Positions 9,187-18,602 of a DNA stretch of 64,000 bases are shown here, piece by piece. A program made the position numbers and the translations under genes. The stretch's first letter is position 1. Every line of letters starts with the position of its first letter. The DNA is from Granulicella mallensis MP5ACTX8 (GTDB lineage: Bacteria > Acidobacteriota > Terriglobia > Terriglobales > Acidobacteriaceae), in assembly GCF_000178955.2 (NCBI RefSeq), contig NC_016631.1, positions 2,976,001 to 3,040,000 of the forward strand. The letters run 5' to 3'. The notes under the pieces are model-generated. The model saw only the letters and a program-made list of their open reading frames with translations, did no database searches and was not told where the DNA came from.

Positions 9187-9582
9187 TTAGTGGTTGGCGA
9201 CCTTTACATTGAAGGTCACCGTGTTGGTTCCGCCGGCGTTCTTGATGACAAACTTGTACTGCCCGTCCTTCTCCGGCGTGAACTTAACCGAACACTTTGG
9301 TCCGGACGACTCGTCCTTAGCGACTTCCGCTCCTGTGGAATCGTAGACAAAAAGGTGCACGTCGGTATTCTTCAGGCCGTCCGTGGTGGCCTCGAACTCT
9401 TTCCCGGCCGTGAAAGACAGGAGGTAAGCAACCTCTCCGTTGTCCTTCATCTCGAGCTTCTTGCCGTTGAACGCCGACCCCGTACCCAGATTCTTCGGCT
9501 TGGCGCTCTGTGCGGGACACAGTACGGTGACCATCAACATGACTGCCACCACTGCTGTGACAAAACGAGTAATCGATTTCAT
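9187..9582 (-). CDS. Small secreted protein with PPC-like beta-sandwich
   Basis: 131 residues starting MKSITRFV after TGGAGGAAA, with a signal peptide ending near PAQSA (residue ~26). The mature part (~100 residues) has alternating strands ending in KFTPEKDGQYKFVIKN, then TNTVTFNVKVANH. This resembles the pre-peptidase C-terminal / emp24-like beta-sandwich seen in exported proteins. No catalytic motif. Probably a periplasmic or secreted binding domain; the family call is tentative. Confidence 0.6.
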   Translation of the reverse strand: MKSITRFVTAVVAVMLMVTVLCPAQSAKPKNLGTGSAFNGKKLEMKDNGEVAYLLSFTAGKEFEATTDGLKNTDVHLFVYDSTGAEVAKDESSGPKCSVKFTPEKDGQYKFVIKNAGGTNTVTFNVKVANH

Positions 9583-9726
9583 TGGTGTTTCCTCCAGAGT
9601 CGAATCAGGTCCGCACTCCTGACCCCAGTAGACGCTGAAACACATAAAGAAGGTATGTGCCGTGACCCATTTAGCGTTCTGCCCTGACTTGGTTCCAGGG
9701 ACTCGTGGCGCCTAAGATGAGTTGCC

Positions 9727-11058
9727 TTATTGCGGAGCAGCGATCGCCGGTAGTCCGTGCAGGTATGGCGCAATCGTATTCGACAAGGCAAACCCATTTA
9801 CATCGTCCCAATTAATCGAGAAGGTCATCAGGCCACGTAACCCCGGATATCCCGACGGATTCTGCAGCACGTATTGGCCGCCAAAAGGCACACCAGTAAT
9901 CAGGTAATTCAATGCCTGTTCTACGGCACTTGGCGCTGTGTACCCGCCCCCGGCGCTCGAGCTGGCGGGCACACCGAAAGCTATCTGTCCCGGGGGAAAA
10001 CCTGGAAAGTTTTGTCCGTTGGCCAGGGTGAAGCCATGCAGCAGCAGTTCGGTCATCGCAACCTGGAAATCAGCCGTGCCTTCCGTGTAGTTCTTGCCAT
10101 CCAGAGCGTTCGTTCCGCCGGTGTTGTAATCCTGGACCTGGAGGAACGACATGATATCCCTGCATCCCCACACCAGAGGCAATTGATCGCCAAAGGTAGA
10201 GACGTAGGCGACATTCGCTTCCTGTATGTCCGCAATCTGAGGGGCAAACGACAACATAAATCCGGGGAATTTGCTCGCTAGCTGGTGTAACGCATTGATC
10301 ATATTCACGGTGGTCGGTGTCTTCGGGTTGGTAAAGTCGTTATCCCCGGAGATCAAGGCAAATGAGTTGTTCTCAATGTCGATATCTACTCCGTTGAACC
10401 CGAATTTCTGTATGAGCCCGGAGACAGAATTTACAAAGTTGGTCACGTCTTGAGCCGTGTTCAAGGCAACATTGCCGTTCGCCCCGCCAATGGAGAGTAT
10501 GACCTTTTTGCCGCGACCTTGCAGCGTGGCAACGTCCTCAATAAACTGCGCCTCGCTTTCAATATCGACAGTGTCCACATCGAACGAAATGGTACTTGTG
10601 TCGGTGGTCGTGCCGGCAAAAGCAACATCGATCACATCGAAGTTGGAAGAGACCTGGGCTAAAGGCAGGTTGACGGAACCATTGCTGAAGTCATGCCAAT
10701 AGCCAATAAGAACGCGCCCATTGCCACTTCCAGGCCCATTGCCACCTCCAGGTGGAGGAGGCGGCGGAGGAGGAGGTGGTGGTGGTGGTGGAGCTGTAGT
10801 ACTAGATCCACACGCACCTACCAACGACCAAAGGGCTGGTACGTTCGGCGGTTGCCAGTTAGAAACCGCAAACGTCTCGGCCTGCAGCGCTCGATAGTTT
10901 TCACTATCGTATGAAACCACCTCGCCAACGGTCACGCTCATGCCCGCAGTCCAGGGAGAGGCGCATGCTGGCACGCTTTGTGCAGAAATACAGCGCACAC
11001 CCGATAAGAGGAAAGAAAGACCCCAAACGCTCACGTTGAAAATAGAGATTCTTTTCAT
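9727..11058 (-). CDS. Secreted GH18 chitinase with CBM5/12
   Basis: 443 residues. The signal peptide ends near ISAQS (~28). Residues ~30-85 form a CBM5/12-type chitin-binding domain (WTAGMSVTVGEVVSYDSENYRA, NWQPPN, LWSLVGAC). A linker of about 15 consecutive prolines and a Gly-rich stretch follow, then a GH18 barrel (~115-440) opening VLIGYWHDF. The active-site signature is GVDIDIE with acid/base E229, and LMTFSINWDD near the end fits the last barrel strand. It should cut chitin at internal or end sites outside the cell. AGGAGA precedes the ATG. It is the second GH18 gene in 10 kb and the more canonical one. Confidence 0.92.
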   Translation of the reverse strand: MKRISIFNVSVWGLSFLLSGVRCISAQSVPACASPWTAGMSVTVGEVVSYDSENYRALQAETFAVSNWQPPNVPALWSLVGACGSSTTAPPPPPPPPPPPPPPGGGNGPGSGNGRVLIGYWHDFSNGSVNLPLAQVSSNFDVIDVAFAGTTTDTSTISFDVDTVDIESEAQFIEDVATLQGRGKKVILSIGGANGNVALNTAQDVTNFVNSVSGLIQKFGFNGVDIDIENNSFALISGDNDFTNPKTPTTVNMINALHQLASKFPGFMLSFAPQIADIQEANVAYVSTFGDQLPLVWGCRDIMSFLQVQDYNTGGTNALDGKNYTEGTADFQVAMTELLLHGFTLANGQNFPGFPPGQIAFGVPASSSAGGGYTAPSAVEQALNYLITGVPFGGQYVLQNPSGYPGLRGLMTFSINWDDVNGFALSNTIAPYLHGLPAIAAPQ

Positions 11059-11602
11059 GCGCTCTCCTGATCAAGCTGATTTGTTCTATCTGTGACGAAA
11101 CTCAATTGCCCGCTGCACCGATGGTTTCAAATAATAGAAAGCTCAATGAGACTCAATACAAGTCGCCGTTCCGGAAGCAGAAGCAGGCTCTGCTTCCCTG
11201 CCGTCGACCTGTGAATTCTCTACAACAACCTCTATATTTCAATGATCTCGAGGCAGGAAGGATAGCGGGTTCTTGAGGTGGCTATCCTGCATACTTTTTA
11301 TTCATTCATAAGTAATGTCCGAAACGGTAACAGTCGAACATCAGCCTGTCAATAAATTTATGAAGGCTGGGGTTTGCCTCTATGGCGGTTCATTTGTTGA
11401 TAGAACTGCTCTCACTCTAGAGGCCGACCTGCGTTGCTTATCGGCAAGAAAGGTATTGTTCCACTGGCCCTGCTTACACACGGCTGAGCCGGATGAGGAA
11501 AACCATCAAATCCGGTTTTCAGGTAAGGGAGCAGCAGGAATGCTGTTCCCTTACCTGACCTCCTCATGGATACAGAGAAAGGCAATACAACCGAGTGCGG
11601 TC
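11059..11602. other. Intergenic region with one strong hairpin
   Basis: 544 bp between the GH18 start (minus strand, reading away) and the M61 peptidase stop. It should hold the chitinase promoter. A plus-strand open frame at 11315-11614 has no recognisable protein or ribosome site, and its end contains the hairpin at 11520-11557, so I do not call it. Nothing else stands out. Confidence 0.5.
11520..11557 (-). terminator. Hairpin terminator after the M61 peptidase gene
   Basis: 17-bp stem (11520-11536 with 11541-11557) with one G-U pair and a 4-nt loop (GGAA), 45 bp past the peptidase stop on the minus strand. There is no T-run on either side, so it may stop RNA decay or work with Rho rather than act as a classic terminator. 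Confidence 0.6.
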
Positions 11603-13504
11603 TCAGTGGTTTGAATCAGTTGCCGCTGATGTCATCGGAGCCAAAATCTCCGTCAGCATGTCCGGCGTATTGTCGGCGCGAGAAAGGCGAGGATAGCGCA
11701 GGCCCTCGTTATAGGTGAGGCTCATCGGAGCAATCGTGTCCTCATCCTGCACCATCAACTGTATCGGCGTGTTTGTGCCCTTGGTGGCCTTCAGGGCATC
11801 GGTCAAAGCCTCAATCGTGAAGACTCGTCCGTTGACCGCCATGAGCTTTTGCCCGGGCGCGAAACCCGTCTTATCCGCGACACTTCCGACGCGCACATCG
11901 CGGATCGTCCCTTCCGCATCCTCACTCAAGCCGATCGAGAACCACGTCGCGAGTGACGGGTTTACCTTCAGCGATCGTTCCATCTCGGGCGTGAGCTCCG
12001 AGGTGTACTCGAGCCGATACCCACCCTGCTCGATCCCTTCGGTGTTCACCTGGGGTTGCACGTCATACAGACGCATCTTGATGAAACCAGCCCAGTCATG
12101 GGCGACAACCTGATTCAGATCCGCTTCTACCTCGCTGAGGCTGTAAGGCACCACGCGGGCAACGCCGCTTCCACCTTTCTGCAAAAAGATCTGCAGAAAG
12201 TCGCGCAGAGATTTTTTGTCTTGTGTGAGCCTGCGAATGGTCGTGTCCACGTCCAGCCAGAAGAGCGAGCCCTCGGGATAGTAATCCGTTCCGCGCTTCC
12301 AGCTACTCCAGGCGCCTCCTCTGCCGCCACCGTTGCGAGGCATGGCTGAATCGAAGGTAGTGTCTTCGATGCTGCGCCATGCGCGGCCACTTGTGGCATC
12401 CTGCTCTGCCGCAGTCAGGGCCAGGTCCTGCCGGTACTGCTCGGCGGTCACCATGCCGATGCGCTCGCCCATCACGTCGCCCAGATAGTTGGTCAGGCCC
12501 TCGTAGACCCACAACAGGTTGTCCTGCATAGGAGTCGCGTAATCCGGCGTCGAAAGGCCATCAGGACGTCGATACTTGCCGTTCCAGGAGTGCGTGAACT
12601 CATGCGGGAGCAGTCCGGCCATACCGACCGACGGTTTATAGCCAGTAAAGAAATCCTTCTGGATCGTATTGTCGGAAGACTCGTGGTGCTCCAGGCCACC
12701 ACCGCCACCGTCACCCTGCAGCAGGATGAGGAAGTGATAACTGGTGTAATGGGGTGGCCCATACATCGCAAAGGCCTCATGCACCAGACGCGACATCTGC
12801 TCAACCGTCTCAGGGCGAGCCTCGATCGACGCAGCCGTTGGTCCGATCACATCCATATAGTGTTGTGGCGACACGCCGGGAGCGAGGGCATACTCGTGAA
12901 AGTAAAGTCCCGTCATGACGGGCGAATCCTCAAGCATCTCAACGGTCGTCGCTGCATACTTTACCGTGCCGCCTGCGGGATGCTGCGGGTCATAGGGAGT
13001 CAGCGGCTTCAATGAGGTGCCGATGCCCCACTGCGCAGGGACGGTGACCGTAGGCTGGATCGCGATCTCACGTACCGGCATGTGCGCCGGATAAAGCATC
13101 AGGTCTTCCCACTCCAGCGTTGCCGCCGTGCGGGTCGCCCGGCTAAAGATGCAATCCAGATGCGCATGCAGCATGGAAACACCTGCCGGAATATCAAGGT
13201 GATATTCGTAGGTGTCCACCGGATCGCGGTGCCAGGGAATTGTCTTGCCATCTGCTTCAAAGCGAATCCCCGTGATGTCGTGAATCGGGCCATCGGGACC
13301 GTGGGCACCGGGAATCCACTCCGGCGTGATCAGGTCAAGCGGGCCGCGATGTACAGGAAGGTCGACATCGGCGCGATAGATTTTGCGCGGCGCATCCGTG
13401 AGGTCTGCGTGAATCTGGATTGGCGCATGCTGCGCGTTAGCCGTAAGCAGACTTGAGACAAACACAATCGATAGAAGCTGGAATCGCAGTTGGATTTCCT
13501 TCAT
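11603..13504 (-). CDS. Exported M61-family (glycyl aminopeptidase-like) metallopeptidase with PDZ
   Basis: 633 residues with a signal peptide ending near TANAQ (~25). An N-terminal beta domain (to ~240) precedes a gluzincin core: zinc motif HEFTH at 301-305 and the glutamate helix VYEGLTNYLGD about 35 residues on, the M61 layout. A C-terminal PDZ (~530-600) shows GSVADKTGFAPGQKLMAVNG. The family removes N-terminal residues, with a preference for Gly/Ala in the founding member; here it would act in the periplasm on peptides. The ATG follows an AAGGAA stretch. It stands alone, followed by a strong hairpin. Confidence 0.9.
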   Translation of the reverse strand: MKEIQLRFQLLSIVFVSSLLTANAQHAPIQIHADLTDAPRKIYRADVDLPVHRGPLDLITPEWIPGAHGPDGPIHDITGIRFEADGKTIPWHRDPVDTYEYHLDIPAGVSMLHAHLDCIFSRATRTAATLEWEDLMLYPAHMPVREIAIQPTVTVPAQWGIGTSLKPLTPYDPQHPAGGTVKYAATTVEMLEDSPVMTGLYFHEYALAPGVSPQHYMDVIGPTAASIEARPETVEQMSRLVHEAFAMYGPPHYTSYHFLILLQGDGGGGGLEHHESSDNTIQKDFFTGYKPSVGMAGLLPHEFTHSWNGKYRRPDGLSTPDYATPMQDNLLWVYEGLTNYLGDVMGERIGMVTAEQYRQDLALTAAEQDATSGRAWRSIEDTTFDSAMPRNGGGRGGAWSSWKRGTDYYPEGSLFWLDVDTTIRRLTQDKKSLRDFLQIFLQKGGSGVARVVPYSLSEVEADLNQVVAHDWAGFIKMRLYDVQPQVNTEGIEQGGYRLEYTSELTPEMERSLKVNPSLATWFSIGLSEDAEGTIRDVRVGSVADKTGFAPGQKLMAVNGRVFTIEALTDALKATKGTNTPIQLMVQDEDTIAPMSLTYNEGLRYPRLSRADNTPDMLTEILAPMTSAATDSNH

Positions 13505-13640
13505 GAATGAGCGGACCCTCTCTAAACACTTCCTTGGCTCTTAGTCAGTTGGTATCTTATGCACCATTCTAGGGAGTGTCATTTGATGCTGGAAGAGGCC
13601 GTACTGACAAGAACAAGCCCAATCATAGATCGTAGGAGTC

Positions 13641-13677
13641 AGCCACAGTGCGTCCGGGAAAATCGCGCACTGTGGCT
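13641..13677 (-). terminator. Hairpin after the propeller/phosphoesterase gene
   Basis: Perfect 12-bp stem (13641-13652 with 13666-13677), 13-nt loop, 18 bp downstream of the stop of the minus-strand gene ending at 13695. No clear T-run follows. Confidence 0.6.
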
Positions 13678-13694
13678 GGCCCTGTCATACAGAG

Positions 13695-16601
13695 TTAGTC
13701 ATCATCATCGTCGGTGTACTTCTTGGCGGCCTTAACAAATGGCCCAGGCATGAGCAGCTTGGTCTCTCCCGGATACGGACGCTTCCAATCTGTTGCTGAA
13801 TACCAGGTCACATGATTGAGAAAATTCGGGTCCACCGCATCGGCTTTATCGTACTTCCCTTTCATCACTTCGGCGGTGGCCTTGAGCCATGCTTTCTGTA
13901 GTGGAGTGTAGTCGGCTACGGTTTTCCCCAACGGCAGGCCTGGACCTTCATTCAGCGGAATAACGGCAGCCAGATGATCGTAGGGTGTGAGGTCCGGCGT
14001 GTTTTGGAACGCATCGAACATTGGTGAAGCCACCAGATCGAACTGTGTCAGAGGTTGCATTCCCAGAATGTTCTCGATGGTACGGTTGATGTTTTCCGCT
14101 GTGTACGTAGTATGGATGGCTTTGCCCTGACCAGGAGTTTGAGGTGCCACCGTATAGGGGCTGATGACGTAGACCGGCTGCCGGTGACCGTCGACATGGT
14201 CGGTCCCCGCTTGAGAATCGTCTTCCTCCACAAAGATGGCTGAGTCCGCCCAAACTTTGCTGTGGCTGATGGCCTCCACCATGCGGCCCAGCGCGAGATC
14301 ATTATCTGCCTGGTAGTTGGCGGGATAGGGCTGGCCCTTCGTGGTGCCGGCGGTATGGTCATTCGGGAGCCAGAGAATCGTGAAGTTGGGAACCTGATTC
14401 GCAGCATCCAGACGTTTGAACTCGGGAATCCAGTAATCCATGCGGTATTGATCCGGAATCACCAGATTGAAGGGCGGATAATGCGGGTCCATAATCTTCG
14501 CCGCGGATGGAATATCGGACGACACCTTAATGGCATCATCTGGAACGACGCAACTGGAGGCAGGAGCCTTGCCTTCCTTGCACAGTGATGTGTTGTAGAA
14601 ATCGCTCCAGGTGTAGGTACTCCCGTCTGCTTTTTTCGCAACGGTTGCGCCGCCGCTCCACTCTCCGTACAGCTTTACAGAAAGCCCCTTGGCCTCAGCC
14701 GATGTCCATAGAAAACCCTGGGGCGTATAGGTCAAGGCATCTTCCGAGCTGCCTCCGGGATAGGATCGGATCCAATCCGGCGACAGGATGTCGTTGGAGT
14801 AGAACGATCCAGACATCCCGATCCAGGGGTGACCATCCGCGGACTGACGGCTTGGTGCGTACACATTGTCGAGCAATGGGAAGCGCTTTACGAGGGCATG
14901 TTGATTCGGTGTGTCAGACCCGAAGATGGCCAGCGCCGGAGCGCCATTACCCCAGGCAACGTTCCCCAGCATCTGGTCATAGGTGCGGTTCTCTTTGATG
15001 ATGAGAAAGACATGTTTGATGAGCGAAGGCTCGCCGATATGCTTAGGAACCGCTACAGGGGTAGCATGCTGGTCGATGTACTGCTGTCCAACCTCGATGT
15101 TCGTGGTCAGGTCCCAGTGATTGTTCACAAACACCTGCTTGCTGAACCTCGCTAACTCGCTCGCGTTCGGCTCCGGAATCAGATTCACGACTCCGGTATC
15201 GGCGTGCGTGTTGTAGCCGATCACTCCATCCTTGGTGCTTGTATTGCCCCGCGATCCCAGACCTTTGTCATCGGCAATCACAAGTTGCTTCTGTGCCTTG
15301 TCGTAGGTGATCGAAGTTGGGAAATAGGCAGTCGGGATATAGCCAATCACTGGATTGGCATCCCGACCCTGGAGGTTGACGACGGCTACGGAATTGGCTT
15401 GTCCCAGGGTTACGTAGGCTTTCCCGTCGTCCGTCACGGCAACGCCGTTCGGACCGGAGCCAAAGACTCCGCGAGCGATCGGAACGCTGAGATTGATGGT
15501 GCGGATCACCGCATCGGTGTGGAGGTCGATGACCGACAAGCTGTCGCTATAGGCGTTGGCTACATAGAGATTGGAACCGGAGATTGCCATACCTACGGGG
15601 TGCAGGCCGACTTGAATTGTCTTGACCTCTTTACCCTCGGTAAGGTCTACAACAGACACTGTCCCGGTAAGGGTAAATGCATCCTTCCGGTCTACGACGA
15701 TGGGTGTTCCGTCGGAATAGTTTGTGAAGTCCTCACTGGTAGCCGGCCGCCCACCTTCATTGGTGACGTAGGCATACTTACCCCGGACAATGACACTGTT
15801 CGGCACATTGCCGACAGGTATCTGAGCGATGAGCTTAGCCGGAGACGCTGTAAGATCGATCACGCCGAGCGTATTTGCCACGTTGAGCGCGACATACGCC
15901 TGTTTGTTGTCACCGGAGAATGCAATGCCTCCCGGATTAATCGACTTCGCGTTGTGATAAGGCCGTCCATCCGCAGGTGGTTCAGGCAGATTGACCCTCT
16001 GCTGGTGAGTCAACGTTCCGGTCTCCCGGTCTACATTCGCAACGACGACGTAATTGTTGTCCTGACTGAATAACAACTTCTTGCCATCGGAGGAATACGT
16101 GATTCCGGTGAAGGAGCCAGTCTGCAACCCTTTGGAAGCATCTCCCGTAGCGCCCGTAGGAATGAAGCGCTGAAGAACTTTTCCGGTCACGGTATCGAAT
16201 ACGATGACCGGTTCCGGCGACCCCATCAGCAGCACGGCGCCGCTATGCGTCGCGCCATTCGGATTGAGCACGATGGCTTTGGCACGTACAGGCGATCCGA
16301 GTTCAATAATTCTTCCAGCCGGGGTTAGTGTCTGGTTGTCCGAGACAACAATAGAACCATCCTGCTGGGGACCAACGGTGCGATCGGGGCTGCTTGATTG
16401 TGATGCCGGAGGATGGCCTGGAGCCATGTTCTTCCCTGCCGGCGTAACTCCTGTAGCAGCATCTTTTGCCGGGGCGACGTTAAAATCGGAGCTGCTTTTC
16501 GGTGAGGACTGTGTTTGGGCGTAAGCCAACCCGGAACTGACGATCAGGCAAAACAAGATCGAATGAGCGGCTGGAATCGAGAACGGAAATTTCAAGTGCA
16601 T
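13695..16601 (-). CDS. Exported YVTN beta-propeller + phosphoesterase (PF04185-type)
   Basis: 968 residues. The ATG at 16601 lies 8 nt after GAGAG; an in-frame GTG at 16610 is the alternative. The signal peptide ends near GLAYAQ. Residues ~90-460 are propeller blades with repeats such as GTVSVVDLTEGKEVKTIQVG, SLSVIDLHTDAVIRTINL and VNTLGVIDLTAS. Residues ~520-900 match the acid phosphatase/phospholipase C-like phosphoesterase family: IKENRTYDQMLG, LWLPNDHT and FVEEDDSQAGTDHVDGHR (metal-binding acids and histidines). Its end is rich in Asp (KKYTDDDDD). It probably releases phosphate from organic phosphates outside the cell; the substrate is unknown. Confidence 0.88.
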   Translation of the reverse strand: MHLKFPFSIPAAHSILFCLIVSSGLAYAQTQSSPKSSSDFNVAPAKDAATGVTPAGKNMAPGHPPASQSSSPDRTVGPQQDGSIVVSDNQTLTPAGRIIELGSPVRAKAIVLNPNGATHSGAVLLMGSPEPVIVFDTVTGKVLQRFIPTGATGDASKGLQTGSFTGITYSSDGKKLLFSQDNNYVVVANVDRETGTLTHQQRVNLPEPPADGRPYHNAKSINPGGIAFSGDNKQAYVALNVANTLGVIDLTASPAKLIAQIPVGNVPNSVIVRGKYAYVTNEGGRPATSEDFTNYSDGTPIVVDRKDAFTLTGTVSVVDLTEGKEVKTIQVGLHPVGMAISGSNLYVANAYSDSLSVIDLHTDAVIRTINLSVPIARGVFGSGPNGVAVTDDGKAYVTLGQANSVAVVNLQGRDANPVIGYIPTAYFPTSITYDKAQKQLVIADDKGLGSRGNTSTKDGVIGYNTHADTGVVNLIPEPNASELARFSKQVFVNNHWDLTTNIEVGQQYIDQHATPVAVPKHIGEPSLIKHVFLIIKENRTYDQMLGNVAWGNGAPALAIFGSDTPNQHALVKRFPLLDNVYAPSRQSADGHPWIGMSGSFYSNDILSPDWIRSYPGGSSEDALTYTPQGFLWTSAEAKGLSVKLYGEWSGGATVAKKADGSTYTWSDFYNTSLCKEGKAPASSCVVPDDAIKVSSDIPSAAKIMDPHYPPFNLVIPDQYRMDYWIPEFKRLDAANQVPNFTILWLPNDHTAGTTKGQPYPANYQADNDLALGRMVEAISHSKVWADSAIFVEEDDSQAGTDHVDGHRQPVYVISPYTVAPQTPGQGKAIHTTYTAENINRTIENILGMQPLTQFDLVASPMFDAFQNTPDLTPYDHLAAVIPLNEGPGLPLGKTVADYTPLQKAWLKATAEVMKGKYDKADAVDPNFLNHVTWYSATDWKRPYPGETKLLMPGPFVKAAKKYTDDDDD

Positions 16602-16704
16602 ATCGGACACTCTCTTTCAAGATGTATCGTAGCTATGTTCTTTCTCATTGTTATGAACATTTAAAGAAGGAACGGAAAGATTGGAGCGGACGCTAAGGAA
16701 GACC

Positions 16705-17466
16705 ATGCGACGGATATTCACCATGATCGCAGGAACGGCGATCATCACGTATGCGCTGGCCTGCGCGGCTCTGTTCGAGTTTCAGCGCTCGCTGCTCTAT
16801 TACCCGCAACCAAGATCCAAATCCGAAGGCAGTACGCTCCTGACTCTTCCGGTAGGAGCCGCGACGGTGCATGTGTCTACACATCCGCATGCTGGTACGG
16901 CCGCGCTCCTCTATTTCGGGGGAAATGCGGAGGATGTTTCGCGGGATGTTCCGGACCTTGTCGAGGCGTTTCCTGACAGAGCGATCTATGCCCTTCACTA
17001 CCCCGGCTATGGCGGAAGCTCGGGCAGTCCGTCAGAGCAGGCGATCTTCGCCGAGTCGCTGGCGCTCTTTGATCGAGTGTATGCGGAACATCAAGACATC
17101 GTAGTGATTGGGCGAAGTCTTGGAACCGGCGCAGCCGTCTGGGTGGCCAATCAACGGCCAGTGGCGCGCCTTGTTCTGGTCACACCCTTTGATAGTCTTG
17201 GGGACGTCGCAGCCGCTCAGTATCCCTTTTTCCCTGTACGCTGGCTGCTGCGCGACAAGTTTGAATCGTGGAGATACGCACCTCAGGTAACAGCTCCAAC
17301 CCGAATCGTTGTTGCAGGGGCCGATGAGCTCGTTCCACGCTCGAGCTCGGATCGCCTGCGCACACGCTTCCACAAGGGCGTCAGTTCCTACGTTGTTGTG
17401 CCCAGGGTTGGGCACAACAACATCCAGGACAGCGCAGAATATTGGCCTCTTCTAAAGGGTGATTAG
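16705..17466 (+). CDS. Membrane-anchored alpha/beta hydrolase
   Basis: 253 residues. The ATG at 16705 follows AAGGAAG; a TTG at 16681 is an alternative. One N-terminal membrane helix (~5-25) precedes FQRSLLYYPQP, a hallmark of the BEM46/ABHD13-like hydrolases. Nucleophile S138 sits in GRSLGTG, with the acid in VAGADELVP and the histidine in VGHNN. Role in the family is unclear (esterase-like). The last 14 codons and the stop are inside a near-perfect 33-bp inverted repeat (17422-17496), so the C-terminus may have been rebuilt by a local duplication. Confidence 0.82.
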   Translation: MRRIFTMIAGTAIITYALACAALFEFQRSLLYYPQPRSKSEGSTLLTLPVGAATVHVSTHPHAGTAALLYFGGNAEDVSRDVPDLVEAFPDRAIYALHYPGYGGSSGSPSEQAIFAESLALFDRVYAEHQDIVVIGRSLGTGAAVWVANQRPVARLVLVTPFDSLGDVAAAQYPFFPVRWLLRDKFESWRYAPQVTAPTRIVVAGADELVPRSSSDRLRTRFHKGVSSYVVVPRVGHNNIQDSAEYWPLLKGD

Positions 17467-17496
17467 AAGAGGCCAATATCCTGCGCTGTCCTGGAT
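17422..17496. repeat. 33-bp near-perfect inverted repeat spanning a stop codon
   Basis: Arms 17422-17454 and 17464-17496 match at 32 of 33 positions around a 9-nt centre. The left arm is coding sequence of the hydrolase; the right arm starts exactly with its TAG stop. This is far longer than a normal terminator stem and has no T-run. It may act as a bidirectional terminator between the hydrolase and the minus-strand gene ending at 17528, or be the scar of an inverted template-switch duplication. Confidence 0.9.
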
Positions 17497-17527
17497 GGTT
17501 CATTCTTCCCAAGCTTCGGCACCCGGT

Positions 17528-18244
17528 TTAGTTGCTATCGCAAGCGGTACCACCGGGTATCTGAGCGGTCTTCGTTGCGATGACTGCGCTGGGAGGAAAC
17601 CAAAACTCTGCGCCTCCGCCGTTCTGGCCAAAAGCAGGAGCGACAACGCCCATATAGGCGCGCACTCCGGGCCTTACCGAGTCGGCGTAAGCAATGCATG
17701 CCGGCGAACTGGGCAATGCCAATTTTCTTTGGATAGCCTCTGCGTCGAGCAACTGCCCGCCCTGGCTGACATTGTCGAGCGTTGTCCACCAACTACCACT
17801 GCGCGCGGAAATGGATCTTCCGGAGACGCGTACCAATCCACTGGTGCCGGTGAATGAGCCGATGAATTTATCGGTAGTGATGAACGTGACCACCTCAGTG
17901 CCGGGCACGAACGCGGGATAGAGAACGCCATCCATCTCCGCATTGACCCGGCGCGCGGACCTGAGTTCCAGATCGATCTCACCGCTTGCCAGCAGTCGAT
18001 CATATACAGAACAGATGGGTGAATTGTAATCAGTCGTTCCCTGCGTCTGGATCTCCGGGTCTGCAAGACATCCAGGAATTGCTGGCCATGTCCAGGTATT
18101 CGGAGTGGCACTTGTTTGAGCATGGGCGAGTCCACCCATCCAACTGCTCCCGGCTACAGAAATGCCTGCGAGCAGTAGAGACGCTATAACTTTTGGGAAT
18201 AGTGTTTTGAGAGAATGCGGAAGGCGTGCGTATGTAAAAGACAT
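17528..18244 (-). CDS. Secreted protein of unknown function
   Basis: 238 residues. The N-terminus carries a long signal peptide ending near GLAHAQ (~44). I do not recognise the mature family. It has four cysteines (PGCLAD, SPICSVY, SPACIAY, GTACDSN), which could form two disulphides in the periplasm. Aromatic, Gly-rich blocks occur late: RSGSWWTTLDNVSQGG, VRPGVRAYMGVVAPAFGQ and GGGAEFWFPP. The spacing of VPGTEVVTF, an SGSWW strand and GGGAEFW loosely recalls secreted ADP-ribosyltransferase/TNT-like folds, but I cannot assign catalytic residues. It is convergent with the hydrolase gene across the inverted repeat. Confidence 0.6.
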   Translation of the reverse strand: MSFTYARLPHSLKTLFPKVIASLLLAGISVAGSSWMGGLAHAQTSATPNTWTWPAIPGCLADPEIQTQGTTDYNSPICSVYDRLLASGEIDLELRSARRVNAEMDGVLYPAFVPGTEVVTFITTDKFIGSFTGTSGLVRVSGRSISARSGSWWTTLDNVSQGGQLLDAEAIQRKLALPSSPACIAYADSVRPGVRAYMGVVAPAFGQNGGGAEFWFPPSAVIATKTAQIPGGTACDSN

Positions 18245-18602
18245 AAAGCTCCTTAGAGAACTCAGCGGTTGGAAGCTTGGGTGAAACTGCGAGGATAGCT
18301 AGGGGCGATGTTAAAGGGGTAGTGTCGAGCGCGTCAATATTTTTTTAGATCGCAAATGTGCTAGCCCTGGAAGTCGGTGCAACAATCAGTCCGCAACACG
18401 TCTTTCTTCGGTCAATGAGCCGGGATTGGCCAGTCTCCCTTTTATTCAGATTGCTGTCCTTACAAATTGTTGTCTCTGGCCTTCTGGGCCTCTGAATGGA
18501 AGTGCAGCAGCACAAAGCATCATCACGTAAACTGTGATAAAGCAAGGTCCTATGAGGTTCGGTATGGCGATGCGATCGAACAAGTAACAATCGAGGAGTT
18601 AA
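18245..18602. other. Divergent intergenic region
   Basis: 358 bp between the minus-strand secreted protein and the plus-strand LysR gene; both promoters must lie here. The ribosome site GAGGAG of the LysR gene is at its right edge. I see no clear T-N11-A operator pair or hairpin. Confidence 0.5.

Noticed and set aside
10741..10800. Purine-rich GGAGGCGGC repeat as a possible simple repeat or CRISPR-like array
   Set aside because: It encodes the poly-proline linker of the GH18 chitinase; no spacers are present.
11315..11614. 99-codon plus-strand open frame
   Set aside because: No ribosome site or family; it contains the hairpin at 11520-11557 and overlaps the peptidase stop.
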